From Cenococcum geophilum 1.58 (lineage: Eukaryota > Ascomycota > Dothideomycetes > Gloniales > Gloniaceae), in assembly GCA_001692895.1 (NCBI GenBank), contig KV748178.1, forward strand, positions 4,997,917 to 5,061,916: a stretch of 64,000 nt of DNA. The letters are read 5' to 3'. The notes under the pieces were generated by a model, which worked only from the letters and a program-made list of their open reading frames with translations, was not told where the DNA came from and did no database searches. Shown here one piece after another: positions 38,901 to 52,700 of this stretch (the stretch's first letter is position 1; each line of letters starts with the position of its first letter). The position numbers and the translations under genes were made by a program.

Positions 38901-40110
38901 CAATTACCTCTCGCTTAGGGTGCCGCGGCATTAAGTATAAGTCCTACTATCTAAATTTTAACTTATATTAGCAATATAACTCTATAGCAAATAGTACTAG
39001 ATTTCTAAGTATTAATCTAGAAGGCTTATAAGCGTAAGATAGCAATTAGACTATTAACTAGCCTAGGCTTAACAGCTCCTATATAATACTTCATTATTAT
39101 AAGTTTGCGTAAACCTATAAACTATAATATATATAATAAAATAGGGTTCTAGCCGTGTGCTTATTAAACTTAAGGTAGCTTAAGCTAGTACTAAAGTGGC
39201 TATTAAAAACAACCTTAATAATTCGTTTATACCACTACAGCTATTATAAACCGATTTAATATACTAGTCAGCGGAAAACCCTATAAGAGACGTTATATAG
39301 CAATTAAGCCAACTTCTAATATAAGACAGTTAGCCATAAAACAATGCCCCACTTAACTCTCTAATATATTAAACGATAACAACCTAAGATAGAAACTAAG
39401 CCTTATAGTAGTTAGGGTAAGCGTAAATACTTAGGAGCATTCTTACGCAAGCGGCTAATGTGACTTTAATAGTTAAAATATTTATATTCTCTTAGGATTT
39501 ATTTATTTAGGTTCCTTAGCGTTAGATTTAAAGCTCTAAAATTAAACTTTTAATATGCTAGGTACTGCTATATAGCTAAGTAGCTAAGTAAACTTTCTAT
39601 TATTACCGTAGGCCTTTATACCCTTACTCTTAAAGTTTGCTAGACTAGAGGAGAAGCGACTAATAATTCTAAACTTATTACTTTCCGCTTTTATAGGCAG
39701 GGAATTTCTACCTACTACTTTAATATACTTACTTCGGCATTACGGTTTAGAGAAATAATTAAGATATTATCTAATAACTAATCCTAACCTAATGGTGTAA
39801 TAAAAATGTCAATAGAGAATTGTCCTAAGCCCTAGTTACTAACCTTATTTATTTATTATACATACGCCTAAGTATTTAAGTATTAAAAGCCTATGTATAA
39901 TAAATTACTAGAATAGCATTATCTTTTTTCTTAGTTTTCGGGTGATGTAGATATATAAATAGTAGGTATTTAATAAAGTAAGTTTAAAGAGTCCAAGCAA
40001 AGTAACGATGCGCTAAACCATAAATTGGACAAAAAAAATAGATTTGAGGTAACGCCTATAATTATTATATTTAAATTAGTTAGAGAGCTCCCGGAAAATT
40101 ATTTAAGTAA
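38901..40110. other. RIPped region, no gene recognised
   Basis: No motif found on either strand. A weak minus-strand signal could be the 5' continuation of the frame at 37.6-38.9 kb. Confidence 0.35.
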
Positions 40111-41330
40111 AAATATAACAAACTAAGACGCTAAGAAATGCCAATAATGCAATAAATAAAATTGGAAACGCTAAATAAGATATAAGTAATAGTAAGAAAT
40201 ACAGTATAACTATAAAGTATTAAAGAAAGATCCCACTATATTAGGAGATATAGGATTAAGAGTTAAGGCGATAGTAATTACTATTAAAAAGACGAAACCG
40301 TAGCATCTATTAGTTATAATCTTTCTACCTAGGTAGGCCTCTTATTAATACCCAAAGCATTATTAAACTAAACCGTAAGAGCGCTAAAACTAATTACCTG
40401 GACATAATCCTAGCTGCCCTCTTTATTACTATTATTACCAATTACGTTTTCTAGCTATATTACTTTATTTTCGTTACCCACGCTACCTAAAAAGGAAAGC
40501 CTACTTTTAGGAGTTCTTAGAGCAGGAAATCGCTTATAAAAGAGGCGGGGGTATTTAAAGGTCATCTTTAACCCTTCTTTATTATACGCCAATTATAAAA
40601 TATTAATTAACTTGCTAATAAGGGATAGAGATATTAGCTTTAGGTACTAGATGGAGGTAAAAGACCTACTCTAATGTCTACGCACAAATCCACTCTAATA
40701 CGTCTCTCTAGCGTTAAATCTCTTCTAAATCTGGCTAAGGCCCACTATTAGGACTACTAGTATTTATACTACTATAGTAGCCTAGTTAGTACGGGTCGCT
40801 AAGTAAGTATAAAGTATTAGATCGCTAAGCAAGGGGGAAAATTAGCATATTTATACGCTATAAGTGCTGTAGATAGCAGTAAAAGAGTTATAAACGCACT
40901 TATATTAGATTAAAAGGTCCGCCGCCTTAAACCTAAATAGGAAGAGTAGATGCCTATAGAATATATAAAGGCTAAGGACTATAACTTTAAAGATATATAT
41001 AAGATAGGAGTAACTAGATATAAAGAAATATATATATAGAGTATAAAGCAGTTATAGAATATTTTAAGTAGCGTTAGATAAGGATTGTATTATAACAAGC
41101 TCTATATTATAATTAGGTTAATAAAAACTCTAACTTACTTAATAGCTAAAAACGAATTCTCTCCTACTAAGCCGTAATCCCTCTATTACTCTTCTAATAG
41201 CTTATAATACGTTTTTTAGAACTCTACCGTTATCTAATATTTATTTTAGCTTCTTTACTATTTCTATCTTTATCTTAGTACTAGTCTAGTATTTTTTTCT
41301 TCTTAATTTATAAATAATATCTTATTAAAA
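40110..41330 (+). pseudogene. Unidentified degenerate protein-coding frame
   Basis: One plus-strand frame stays coherent for over 250 codons with only TAA/TAG stops. It reads VIFNPSLLYANYKILINLLI, RDRDISFRY, MEVKDLL, WLRPTIRTTSIYTTIVA, LVRVAK and HIYTL. A second frame just upstream (40110-40420) reads KDPTILGDIGLRVKAIVITI. The periodic Leu/Arg pattern suggests an all-helical protein. I cannot place it in a family. It may belong to one large plus-strand gene or element that also includes 47.2-49.8 kb. Confidence 0.45.
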
Positions 41331-42740
41331 TCCTAAAGCCTTTTAATTATCGGTTTTTCTCTTTTAAGTCGTTTTGCTATATTGCAATTTTCTATTAGGG
41401 CTATTGTTTCTGCATTAATACTATTAGTACAACCACAGCAACGCGGATCGCGTTAGTAGAGACATAACTTTAACATTAATAAGATAACCCTTTCCGACCT
41501 AAAGAAATAATGCGTGTGCCCTAAATATAGGGTAATTAAACTCTAATAGGAAATACTAAAGTAAGGGGGCTTAGCTCCTAGCTTAAAGATTTTTATATAC
41601 CTCCTAGTTACTAAAAATAGAAAATTTAACTACCGCGTCTTATAGTAATTTACTATCTTAAGGCGGTTATTATAAGTAAACTTAGGGCTAATCTTACGCA
41701 AGGTTATTCTTATACAGCGCTATACTTAAGCGTAAGACCCTATCCCTTTTTATATTACTTTACGGGTCTATAATTACAGTTACCCTTATAAGGTACATTA
41801 ATAAGTTTTAGTAAGCGTGGCTATTAGGAAGGCTATAGGGGCAGGTATTAAATATCTTAATTTGCTTATTATTATAAAGATTATACCGTACTTTAAAGGC
41901 TTAACTATCTTCTACACAGCAACCGTTATTTATTAATTTAATTAAGCTACTATTATTCGCTAAGGTGCCTAATTATATATCTATTTTTTTTTATAAATGC
42001 TAGCTATAACCTTTCTCCTTCTAATTTCTATAACCTTAGCTAGAGTTACTAACTACGTAGATATACCTACTAAGCCACTAGTTGCAGCTTAGATCGCTTC
42101 TAAACAGAATTCTTTATTTAGCCATCTTTAAAACGTATTTTTTAAACGAGACGAAATCTATATAAAGGATAACTTTTATTATTACCTATAAAGTAACCCT
42201 AAAGCCAACACATTTTATAATATATCGATTAGTATTCCGCCTACTATAATAGTAGTTAAGTACATATTAACGATATAAATTTCCTCTCTTAAAGGTTATG
42301 TCGCTATTATATTAACAGCTTATATAGAACTGCTATAGATATTACGGCTACTTTAATAAATACTGTTGTTAATATAGTCCGGATAACTACTATGTTTACT
42401 ATAACTGTAACTAAAATAGTAGCTATTAGAGCTAAAGAAAAAAGGGAGGATGCTTTAGCCCCTATAAACCCCCCACTTCTTTACTAAAATGTTTTATTAA
42501 ATAGTATAGCGGCTGTTATTACTAACGCTATTAGTAGGACCATTGCCTCTTCTATAAATATGCTAGTAGGCACTACTAAAGCCTTAATTAATGTAGGGCT
42601 TTCTAATACCTGCTTATATTTAAACTATTAGCCGCTTTTAACTTTTACTATAACCTATACTGATTTACCTTATATAAGGCAAAAAGAATTATACTTCTAA
42701 AAAAACGACTAATGCTCTATAGTATATAATACTAAATACC
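41331..42740. other. RIPped region with weak plus-strand coding signal
   Basis: Near 42280-42740 a plus frame reads INSLYRTAIDITATLINTVV and LINVGLSNTCLYLNY, with few stops of any kind. No family is recognised. Sequence at 41400-41460 keeps normal CpA/TpG for a short distance. Confidence 0.35.
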
Positions 42741-44760
42741 TTTAAGCAGGACACTTTTACCCTATAATCTACTATTATCTAGATATTTTACATAACTTAA
42801 ACTACTACCTAGACTATAATAATAGGTCTTATATCTTCTATTAGCTTAACACTTTCTAGTTTACTACTTAATTTAACTATATTTACTACGACATATATAC
42901 TTACGCCTTTAAATAACACTACGTTAACCAGTTTAGTACTCATTCTATTATTATCGCTTACCGCAGCGGGTGGGTTTTCTATAATAAACTCCGCTAGTAG
43001 TATTAGGGTAATAACTCCCTCTACTTTAAGTCCTATTACTATAGCTTCGGCTATGCTATCTAATAATACCGCCGCATCTATAAATGAAATAGCTTTAATA
43101 TTAACTTTTATAGTTTTTAGTGGAGTTTTGGGCATTATTTTAGAGAATATAATAGTAATAAACTCCACCGGAGGTGTTAGTGTTATAAGTCTAATATCCA
43201 GCTAGTCCATAATATATACCCCTACGCCAGTAAATAGGGCTACCGCTTCTTTTAATAAAATAACTTCTATTACTTTAATACTTATATCTAGTATTACTAT
43301 ACTTCTAAGCGTAACTAGCGAAAGTAAAATCTAACCTCTTCCTTTAGGCAGTTTATTAGTTACACTTAACTTAATAATTACTTCTCCTAAGATAACCACT
43401 CTTTTAGGTACCGCTCCTCTAAGTATAATACCGGCGCTTAGTGCGAATAATTCTATATCTAGTTTTATATTTAGTAATTACCCTAACTCTAGAGGCTATA
43501 GTCCTAGGTTAGACTTATCCTCAGCCTTTAACTATACGTTAATCATTAGCACTTAAGTAATTGTTTCTATAGTAACTCCTAGGACTACATTTTCTCCCTT
43601 ATATTTAAACTCTATTATTACGTTAACGGGCACCCCTATTATGTTAAACGGTACTACCTTTAATAAAGCCCCGTTAACAATACTTTAAGGCTCTAACTTA
43701 ATTTTTATAGCTAGCACCGGAATTACTAACCTAATAGTCCCCTTAGGAACATTGTTAACTCTCGCATTAATCTTTAGCAATAGAACTATAGCATTCCTAA
43801 CTATACCTAATTCCAACAGTTTTACTTTTAGTAATGGCGGTAACTTATATATTAGAGTACCTAGTCCTACTAAGACACTAACACTAATACTATTTTTAAA
43901 TTCTACAACGCAAGTTAGCAATGACTTAATATTAATCCTACCTTTAACTTCCATTTTAATATTAAACCTAAACTTAATAATGCCGCTTAGTAGTGGTCCG
44001 GTATTAGCGTTACCCTTAACTTCTCTTCTAACTCTATTTACGAATTCTATAACACCAATTAATATTAGCTTAGTAAAAATCCTATCCTTAAATTCTAGTC
44101 TAATACTATCTACTAACTTCACACCGCTATTAAATAGTAGTTCAGCACCAATTCTATTATTAACTTTAGGTTTAGTGGCATCTGCAAACTTTATAATACT
44201 ACTAGGTAGCGGTTCTGCTCTAACTATCCCATTAACTTCCATTTATACAGCGTTACTAAACTCTACAACACTACTTAGTACTAGTTTAACTAAATCTACT
44301 TTAGCACCTTCCCTATTTAAAAACTTAACGGCAGTTTTTAGTAGTAGTTTTATTCTAACCATTCCATTAACCTTAATTCCACTATCTTTAGCGAATTTTA
44401 TAACGTTATCTAGAACTGGTTCTACTATAGCCGTAACTCCAACCCCTCTTCTATTATCTGCTATGCTTAGTTTATTAGGGAATATCTTAATTAATATTAA
44501 CTCTATTTTATCGCCATTACTATTTCTTATTACTAGGGTTACCATATTAGCACTGCCATCCTTTATATCTATAGTCTTATCTAACGCAACTAGTTTAAGT
44601 AAATGTGGAGGTTCTGCTACCCTATTAATTAAGACTGTGTTTATTACTTATACTATCCCCACTTTAACCTATTTCTTAACTAAAGGTTTTTCGTCCCAAA
44701 TACACGGCCCGATTTTAATTAGTAGTCCGTTTATAAATAGCTCTACTTAGTTTAAGCATT
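42740..44760. repeat. Low-complexity coding-like region with 72-bp tandem repeats
   Basis: Both strands are unusually open. The plus frame at 43752-44750 has 332 codons without a stop. Minus frames at 42809-43168, 43685-44242 and 44243-44545 are also open. On the minus strand, 43900-44395 shows about seven repeats of 24 residues following the pattern (S/T)xVVEFxN, then five residues, then EVKGxxxxxxLL (examples SGIIKFRFNIKMEVKGRIN and TCVVEFKNS). The plus strand gives a Ser/Thr/Leu/Pro-rich mirror of this. The alternating hydrophobic, acidic and glycine pattern favours the minus reading as a beta-repeat protein, but the strand is not decided. The absence of Gln and Trp codons explains the escape from RIP stops. 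Confidence 0.6.
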
Positions 44761-47150
44761 ATATTATTAGCGAAGTTGCTATATAGGCCTAGATTAATAC
44801 TACCTATACTAATAACGGGAACCTTATTTTTAATAGAGATTTTAAAATAGTTAATAGTAATAATAATGCTATTAGCTGGGATTCGTACTTAAGAAGTAGC
44901 TTTATTAACTTTAAAGACTATCTATTAATAACATAGTATATACCTAAGGGTTTATATAACGGACGCGTGGTTAATATAAATCCTAGTATAAGTATTTTAA
45001 TTTAGTAACCTGTTACGCTGTGCCTAAATAGCTTATATTACCTAAAAGTATAAAATCGCCAATACTCGCTCCTAGCTAAGTGTGTTATTTTATACGTAGT
45101 AGGTAACTAGAGGGTATTCTTAACCAGCCTATAAAAGGCATAGGGGGTTTAGAAAGTAATTTATACTGCTAATAAAACCGTAGCAGCTATTAGTCTAACT
45201 TTTAATATAACGGTTACGTGCCCTAAGCTATTAGGAAAATTATCTAAGGACATAAATTAGGAAATAATAGCCAAAATTAACGGTTTAAGTTTAATTGCTT
45301 TATAATTATAGTAAACCTTAAAATATTATAGAAGTGGTAATAGAAGCGATTGGAGCGCCAAAAAGGAAAAAATGCAGTAGGGTAAAGCGTAGGGGTATAG
45401 GGATAGTTAGGATAGTTTTCTTAACTTTAACTAATTTTTAAAATATAATTAGCCTTACTTTTATAAGTTGTCTCTAATAGCGCTAAGACTTTTTAAAAGG
45501 CGTAAGATCCTTTAAATATTTAAACCCTTTATTAAACTATATCTAGGGAGTATAATAGACTTATAAGAGCGTTTAGACATACTATTAGTCTAAAAAAGAA
45601 AGAAATGGGTTTTAAATTAAGGTTTAAAATATATAGAAAATAATATAAATAGTAAGGAGGTAGGCCCAGAACAGATTTTTAAGGGATATTTTTGCCTTAA
45701 ATAGTACATTAGTTTCGCCTAAAACGTTTAATATATTAGTCTCTTTGGTCGCCCATTAGCTCACCTAACCCTCTATCCCAGTATTATACCCTATACACAT
45801 TATAGAATTAGCAGATAGAGTAGTATAGTATTAGGTATAATAAACTACAATAAGCGCCCGAATTTTGGAAGCAAGGTAGTATACTAAAGTCGCGAGTTAA
45901 TAAAGCTTTTCCTTCTCTACATTCTTACCGGACCAAAGAGGATAATAACTAGATTATTAGGAAGATCACGCTTTAATATTAACATAAAGTACAATCTAGG
46001 GAAGGATCTAAATTTTTATAGTAAACCACTACAAATATCTCTATACCTTTGGGTTAGGATAATCTACGACTTAAACAGACTAGTTAGAGACCACTATATA
46101 GAAAAAGTATAACTTACAACAGCACTCTCTTCTATAGGTTAATATTATTAGTTTTAGCCTTTAGATAAAAAAAAAATTTATTTTTAAGCTCTTATTCTTT
46201 CTCTAAAAAAGCGTTTAAGAATTTAGATATATAAAAAGACATAAGCTCTTAGAGCACGACATTATCCACCTATTTTAAAGATTAGAAAAACTAAGATGCC
46301 TAGTTATAAAATATTAGAAAGACACTACCTATACTTTTTAAACAAAAGTAACACTTAAAATTTAATCCTTAAGAATTTAAAGAGATTATATATAATAAAT
46401 AGGTAGGGAAATAACACTTAATAGACAACGTATAAATATACTATATAAGCAAAATAAAGCTTATTAGCAGTATAGGCTTTTCTAGGCTAAACCTAGTATT
46501 TTAATAGGATTTCTAGTACTAATTCCGCATTAATATAAACGGTTAAGCGATAAAGCTTAAAGAATATAAGGTGTTAATAATAGGAGCGAAGAAAGTATAG
46601 AGGTATATTAGCAAGAGCCACTAGTCGTATTATATAGTAGGTTACTTTAGCGAACTTCTTTCTCCTTACTTTGGCCACCTTACTTATTAACCATAATAAC
46701 TCCCTTTGCCCTTACAATAACTGCATTTATTACGGCCCTCGTCTTAAATTATAGCGTAAATAATATCTTTAACCCTTTATATAATTTGGGCTCTAAGCCT
46801 AGCGCTATACCGCTATTAGTAGGCCGTACGCGATTAACTGCGGACTACTATTTTAGCTACGCGACTCGCACGGATTAGATAACTTCAGCCCCTATTAACC
46901 GGCTTGGCGGCTACTTTATAGCCATTAAAATGGGACCAATTATAAAGGTAATGGGATTTGTTATATTATTAAACCTGAAAAAAAAACCGCTATAAAAGAG
47001 ATATATAACTATAAGAGATACCACCTTATCTTTCCTTACTTCACCTAGTCTCTTAATATTAGTCTTTTCCGTATTAGCCCAATTTCCCTTTCTAAAAATA
47101 AATGGACTTTAACTCCTAGGAAAAACAAAACATTATATATAAAATAAAAT
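44761..47150. other. RIPped region, no gene recognised
   Basis: No motif recognised on either strand. A poly-A stretch at about 46168-46178 and AT-rich spacers are the only notable features. Confidence 0.35.
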
Positions 47151-47159
47151 TCTCTACTA

Positions 47160-49795
47160 TCTGTCCTATCTTATTCTTTATATACCTAGCTATAGCTACT
47201 AATGCCCTAGAGCCGCCTATTTCTCTTATAGCTAAGTTTATAAATCTCTATATCTAGGCCTTAGATAATTTCCATTAATTTATTAATAAACGCTCTAAAT
47301 TTATTCCCCTTGCGTTGCTAGCGGTTAATGCGCTTAACCTTAGCGGCCTAGCGCCATATCTTAATATCGATTTTTTTATATAGCTTACACTTCTAACTAA
47401 TAGGGACCGTTTATAAAATAAGCTTTATGCTATATATTTCACTAATATAATATTCGCGGTTATAGTGCTATTAGAAGTAACCCTATTTCTAGTTACCATA
47501 AACGAAATAATATTAATTAAAGAAGCATATATTTTAAGAGCTGGGTAATTCTAGCGCAGAAGGTTATATTAGCCCTATAGAATAATTATTTAGATAATAG
47601 CTTATATTAACGTATCTTATATTACTTAGGCTAGGTAATAGGCTAATTAATTAGACTAAGAAGAGCTAAGCTAGGAAAGATTAGCCTTAGGGGTTAATTT
47701 AAGATAAGGAACCGCCGTAGTAACCTATACTATAGTTAGTTAGGGGCAATAGATTATTAACCTAAGATGTAGTATAAGGAAGAGCTTAGATAAAAATATT
47801 TAATGTTTAAGTTAGCGGTTATTGCTTAAAGATAGCCTACTTTTAATAAAGCTATTAGAAAGGCAGGAGCTATTAATATAATAGATAAAACTTAGAAGGT
47901 ATTAACGCCGCTATTTATACTTTAAAGGACGGAGGGATTATTAGAAGCTTAAGGTTGTTTAGCTACCGTCTATACTCCTATCTCTAGATTAGAGATTAAG
48001 CCCGTTATCTATCCACGTCTTAGTATAGTTATACCCCACCTACTAGCGTCTAATAATATTGCCACAATTAACGGATTACTTTTATATACCGCTAATAGAT
48101 TTATAGAGCCTAGCTGGATAATACCCTAGGCTATACCCGGCGTTTTAGCTATATAAAGAAATATTATATTTGCTAGGGATTACCAACGTTATAGCTTCCT
48201 TAACTACATAATATCTCCCTTTAAGGAAAAAAATCCCTTAGGATTCTTGGTCTATTATTTTAGCCAAACTATATTATAAAGTTTAGATGCTTTCTTCTAG
48301 AGTTTTTTAACATTTTATTTTTAAAGGAAGTTAAGGATATTAAACTAAGATATAGTTATATGCTTTAATTCTAATGCTAAACTACTATCCGCTTCTTTAT
48401 TCGTTAGTCCAAGTTACTAGGCAATTAGATAGTAGCATTTCTTACATTTTCCCCCATTAATCTAGAACACGGAAAGACGAAAAAGCGTTTACTTAACGGT
48501 GTTGTTACTATATACCTACCCTAGAGAGCTTTATAAGGTGCTACTTAAAGAATTAGTTAACGTCTGTTTAAAACGCCTACTAGCCCTTTAGTTTAAACTA
48601 TTACTTTCTTTTATCCTTATTTAAATCTCTATATTCACTGTCTAAGTAACTAAATTAGAGCATGTCCTTATTTCTAAGTTGGTATTAGTCTTACTTATTA
48701 TTCTAGCTAATTAACATATAGACTAAGGGACTATTAGTAGTATTTACCTTAATTACTTATTACCTCCTCTAATATAGACCTTTATCTTTGCTTAGCTAAT
48801 ATAACCTTCTTAACCCCCTCTACTGGCGGTTATCTAGTCACCTTATCAGCTTACGCTATAACACTTATTTAGGGAAATAATATCTGGTTTTATTATACAC
48901 CATAGGCATAGTTTACTAGCCTACGTATATATATAATACATTAGACTTTTGGTTCTCTTAACATCTAACTAATTAACTTCCCGCTTAACGGCTCCGTTCT
49001 CCTATATCCGCCTATTATTAAATTATTTAGTTTATATAGGCTAATAGGCATATAGCTTTAGATAATAAGCTAGTATAAAGTTAATACGGTACCTAGCCCG
49101 TTATCATATATTAAAGTAATTATTTAAGTTTTAAAGCTATACTAGATTTTAACCAAAGTATACCTATTAGAAATCCTCTAATATAGCAGATAGGGTTTAG
49201 TTAATCTTAAGGAGATTATCTACCTAGGTAACCATCTTTTAATTAATAATAATCTTAATAAAACACTTAGCTTTAGCTCGCCTTACAATTACTATAGTCT
49301 GGGCTAGGATTACCTACCTAACCCCTAACCTATAGGAAGGCGTTATAAGCTAGTATATTTATAGCAAGATTAGACGTTTGCCTAAGTATCTTTACTAGTT
49401 ATCCCACTGCGGACAAATTCTTATATAAACAGAACAGGATTATAGAGGAAAGCTTTAACATTATAGTAGCGAGATACCTACAATATAACTCCTCTTATTA
49501 TACTGCCGATGCTTTCTGCCTAATATTAAGAAGTTAAACACTGTATTGCTAAGCTAATGTTCGCTTACTAATAGATTACTTTTCGCCTATTATAGGCTCC
49601 TTATCTAATACTAGGCGTTAAACAAACTCTAAAAGGTAAGAATAATATTAGGGGAACTGCCGTGCTATAGAAGCAGCGTTTATTATTCTTTTACTTACCT
49701 CCTTTTCCAGTTCTTACGTATTTTCTCTCCTACTAGCGACTAGGGTAGTGGAGGTAAGGGCCTAGGCGCAGTAAGCATAATAAAGTAAATAAAGG
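47160..49795 (+). pseudogene. Unidentified long degenerate protein-coding frame (up to about 880 codons)
   Basis: Plus-strand frames stay coherent over most of 2.6 kb, with stops almost only TAA/TAG. Segments read SSYHKRNNINQRSIYFKSWV near 47500, GVNLRQGTAVVTYTIVSQGQ near 47700, LYKEILYLLGITNVIASLTT near 48160, then FLVYYFS, and ILRRLST near 49210. A last part near 49330-49790 has RRLPKYLYQLSHCGQILI, FLRIFSP and SGGKGLGAVSIIK before TAA. Reading stops as Gln gives a Gln/Leu-rich protein. I do not recognise the family and see no helicase or transposase signature. The size and lack of indels suggest that it was one intact gene when RIP struck. Confidence 0.5.
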
Positions 49796-52700
49796 GTACC
49801 CCAAAACCACGCACTTAAACTAGCTAGATAGTTAGCCAATTAGCTAAATACTAATTCACCACCCTTCCCTCTAGTATTTTACACCGTTTTATAAAGTATA
49901 TACGCGCTAGCCCCTATAGAGCGCGCTTTATAGCTATAGCTAAATGTTAATTTTTACTATATACAGGCGCGCTTACTGCTAGTGCTTAAGGCCGTTATAT
50001 AAGGAGGAGTGGATGCTAGGTAAGACCTAAGAGGGAGAGGTAACTAGAGTGTTAAAGCCCCCTATTTACCTGCCTATATAAGACTTAAATCCTAAAAATA
50101 GAGTTACGTATAAAGCGCAGCAAATAAGGTAACTAAGTAGGTTATAGTAGGGTTCTAAAGGCCTCTAACCGGCACTAGGTAGATAGTATAGGCTAGCGGT
50201 AATTAGACGGATGAGTTTAGAGAGCTTAAGTAAATAGGGGGCTAGATACTTAGTAGAGGTAGGCTTTAATAGTAGGTAAGAGTATATTGCATAAATTAGG
50301 TTACTATAGTAGGGCAAGAGATTATATAACTAGGCTATAGATACATATATAAGGTTAGGAGGAAAGGGGGTTAGGGCTAGGATTAGGATTAGTACACTAT
50401 TTCCCTAAACGCTAAGCAATTTTTTTAGGGTGTTAAGGGATAGTATAAAAATATTATATTTGTAAATCGCCTTATATAGGACTCTACCTAAGAAACCGTT
50501 AAAGTTATACTTATACTCTATTAGCGAGACGTTATACAACAACAACTGTTTAAAGAGCATTAGTTATAATAGTATTAGAATCTAAGGCAATAAGATCTTC
50601 TTTACTACTATAGTTATACACGCAAATTACCAGACTTTACTGGTCCAGAAGGCTTTTAGTACTATAATTTTTATTCTTCTTTATTCTAATAGCGTGTTAT
50701 TTAACGTAAATATTAGGGTATATTATAATATACTAAAAAAGGCCACTACTAAGCTGCTCCTATACTTGCCGTATTTAGTTTAAGGTACTTCTACGCCTTA
50801 GGGTCTATAGCTAGGTTAAGTAGTTAACAACAAAATTACGTTTAGATAGTAGCTTAGCCTTAATCTAGCTTTTAGCACATTTCTATTTTGTTTTAAAGAT
50901 ATCTAAAGCGGTTAAGACTCCTTTAGTACTGTAATTCGCCTAACGTAGATAAGCCTCTAAGAGGACTTTCTAGCGTTAATAATAAATATTCTTTTTATTT
51001 CCTATAGTAATAAGATAAGTCTTAAACCGGATATAATACTATAATATACTGCCGCCACTGCCGCGGTGTAGCATAAGAGCGGTAATAAATTTAAGCTTAT
51101 AATAGGACCGATAGAGCTATTTAGCTAGCGCTAGTATTAATACTAAAAGTGTTATTAATATATCGGGCTACTTAGGTATAAAGGAGCTAACTATAGTAAG
51201 AGTAAATGGAGTCTATTTAATAATGTTAGTATTATAAAACTGTATTACATTTCCTTAGCTATTTAAGTTAAATAGATATATAGGTAGCTAGTATATATAT
51301 ATAAAACTATAGAAATCTAGTAAATGAATAGGGTCGGTACCAAAATGCAAAATGAGGAATTTTATATATAGGGATAATGCATAAAATTGCCTAATAGGCC
51401 CTAAGGTAGCTGTGGCTTAGTATATAAGCAAAAGCTAGCAATATATTCTTTAATCTTTTTTCTCCATTATATTATAGCTTTTATTCGCCATAGAAGCGAA
51501 ATTAGAGTATACTTTGTTTATAAACCAGACGGGAATATAAAAAAAGTCTTAAAAATGCCGGAGTACATTTATATATACATATTGGAGAGATTAGTTAAGT
51601 AAAGGAAGTTATAAATAAACTACGCTTTAAGGGAGTATATAAGAATTAAGAACTGGCAAATCTCTAAAATTATATAATGTATATTAGACGGGGGTTAGCT
51701 TGCGAAGAATCTATAAACGCCTCCTAGCCTTATAATAGATATAATTCTTAAAACAGGTTAACTAATATAACGACTTTAGACCGTTCTTTAGGTACAAGAA
51801 GAACCTAACAGCATTATTATCTGCTAGCTGTGTCTTTTTACCTATACTCTACCTAAAATATATACGTATTTATCTTATTGTTTGCTATGCGCTTCTTAGG
51901 CCGTATTTGCCATTTTCGCCAAATTTAAGCGGTAAATTTGGAGTGGTATACTATAGCGTAAGATCCTAATAAGGTCTTTAGGGCACACGTTTTAAGATAC
52001 TAAAATAGGGTATTCTAACAAATTTCGCGCTCCTAAATATCTTAAGCTAGAAGTTAATCCGAGGTTGGGTTATTCTATAAGAGTAAACCATAAAAATTTA
52101 GTATTAGAAGGATTCGCGCCAAAGATCTTTAGAAATAATTTCCTATTACTACTACCCCTAGCGCGGAAGAGCCGAGGATAACCCTTATATTAAATTGTAA
52201 CGCCTTAAAAGAGATGGCTAAATATCTAAGTATTGCTAACGTATAAACACTATAAGAGTTAACGGTATACTAAGAACACGAAACGTGTTTAAGGGATATT
52301 AAATGCGTCTTACGGATATTAGTATTAGCGATAAAGCCCTTTCTAAGACGACTAGTATTTTAATTTAATACGTTAGATCCCACGATCTTCCGATTATCCG
52401 TAACTACTAAAATATTAGAGGTTCTTTAGTGCTAGTATACAGTTTAAGGAATACTATATTAGTAAAGGATTAATCTTTAGAACCTCTAGCTAAGGATATA
52501 GTACTTCTTCTCTTCTCTTATTTACCAGTATCTTAAACTTAAAAATCCCCTTTCTCTATTTCTTCCCTATCTATAACCCCGCAAATAGATAGAACCAGAA
52601 CAATACTACCGCTAGTTATAGCCATGGCAACTTTCTTCTAATACGTCCATTTTTATACGTAATCCTTTCTAAAGAGGGCACGTATAGGGGGCCTTATAGT

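Noticed and set aside
43752-44750. A 332-codon open plus-strand frame as a live gene
   Set aside because: The opposite strand is equally open over the same interval, the composition is low-complexity, and the surrounding DNA is RIPped. It is reported as a repeat region instead of a CDS.
47160-50900. Telomere-linked RecQ helicase
   Set aside because: Size and plus-strand layout suggested it, but I could not find Walker A, DEAH or other helicase motifs even after allowing for RIP.
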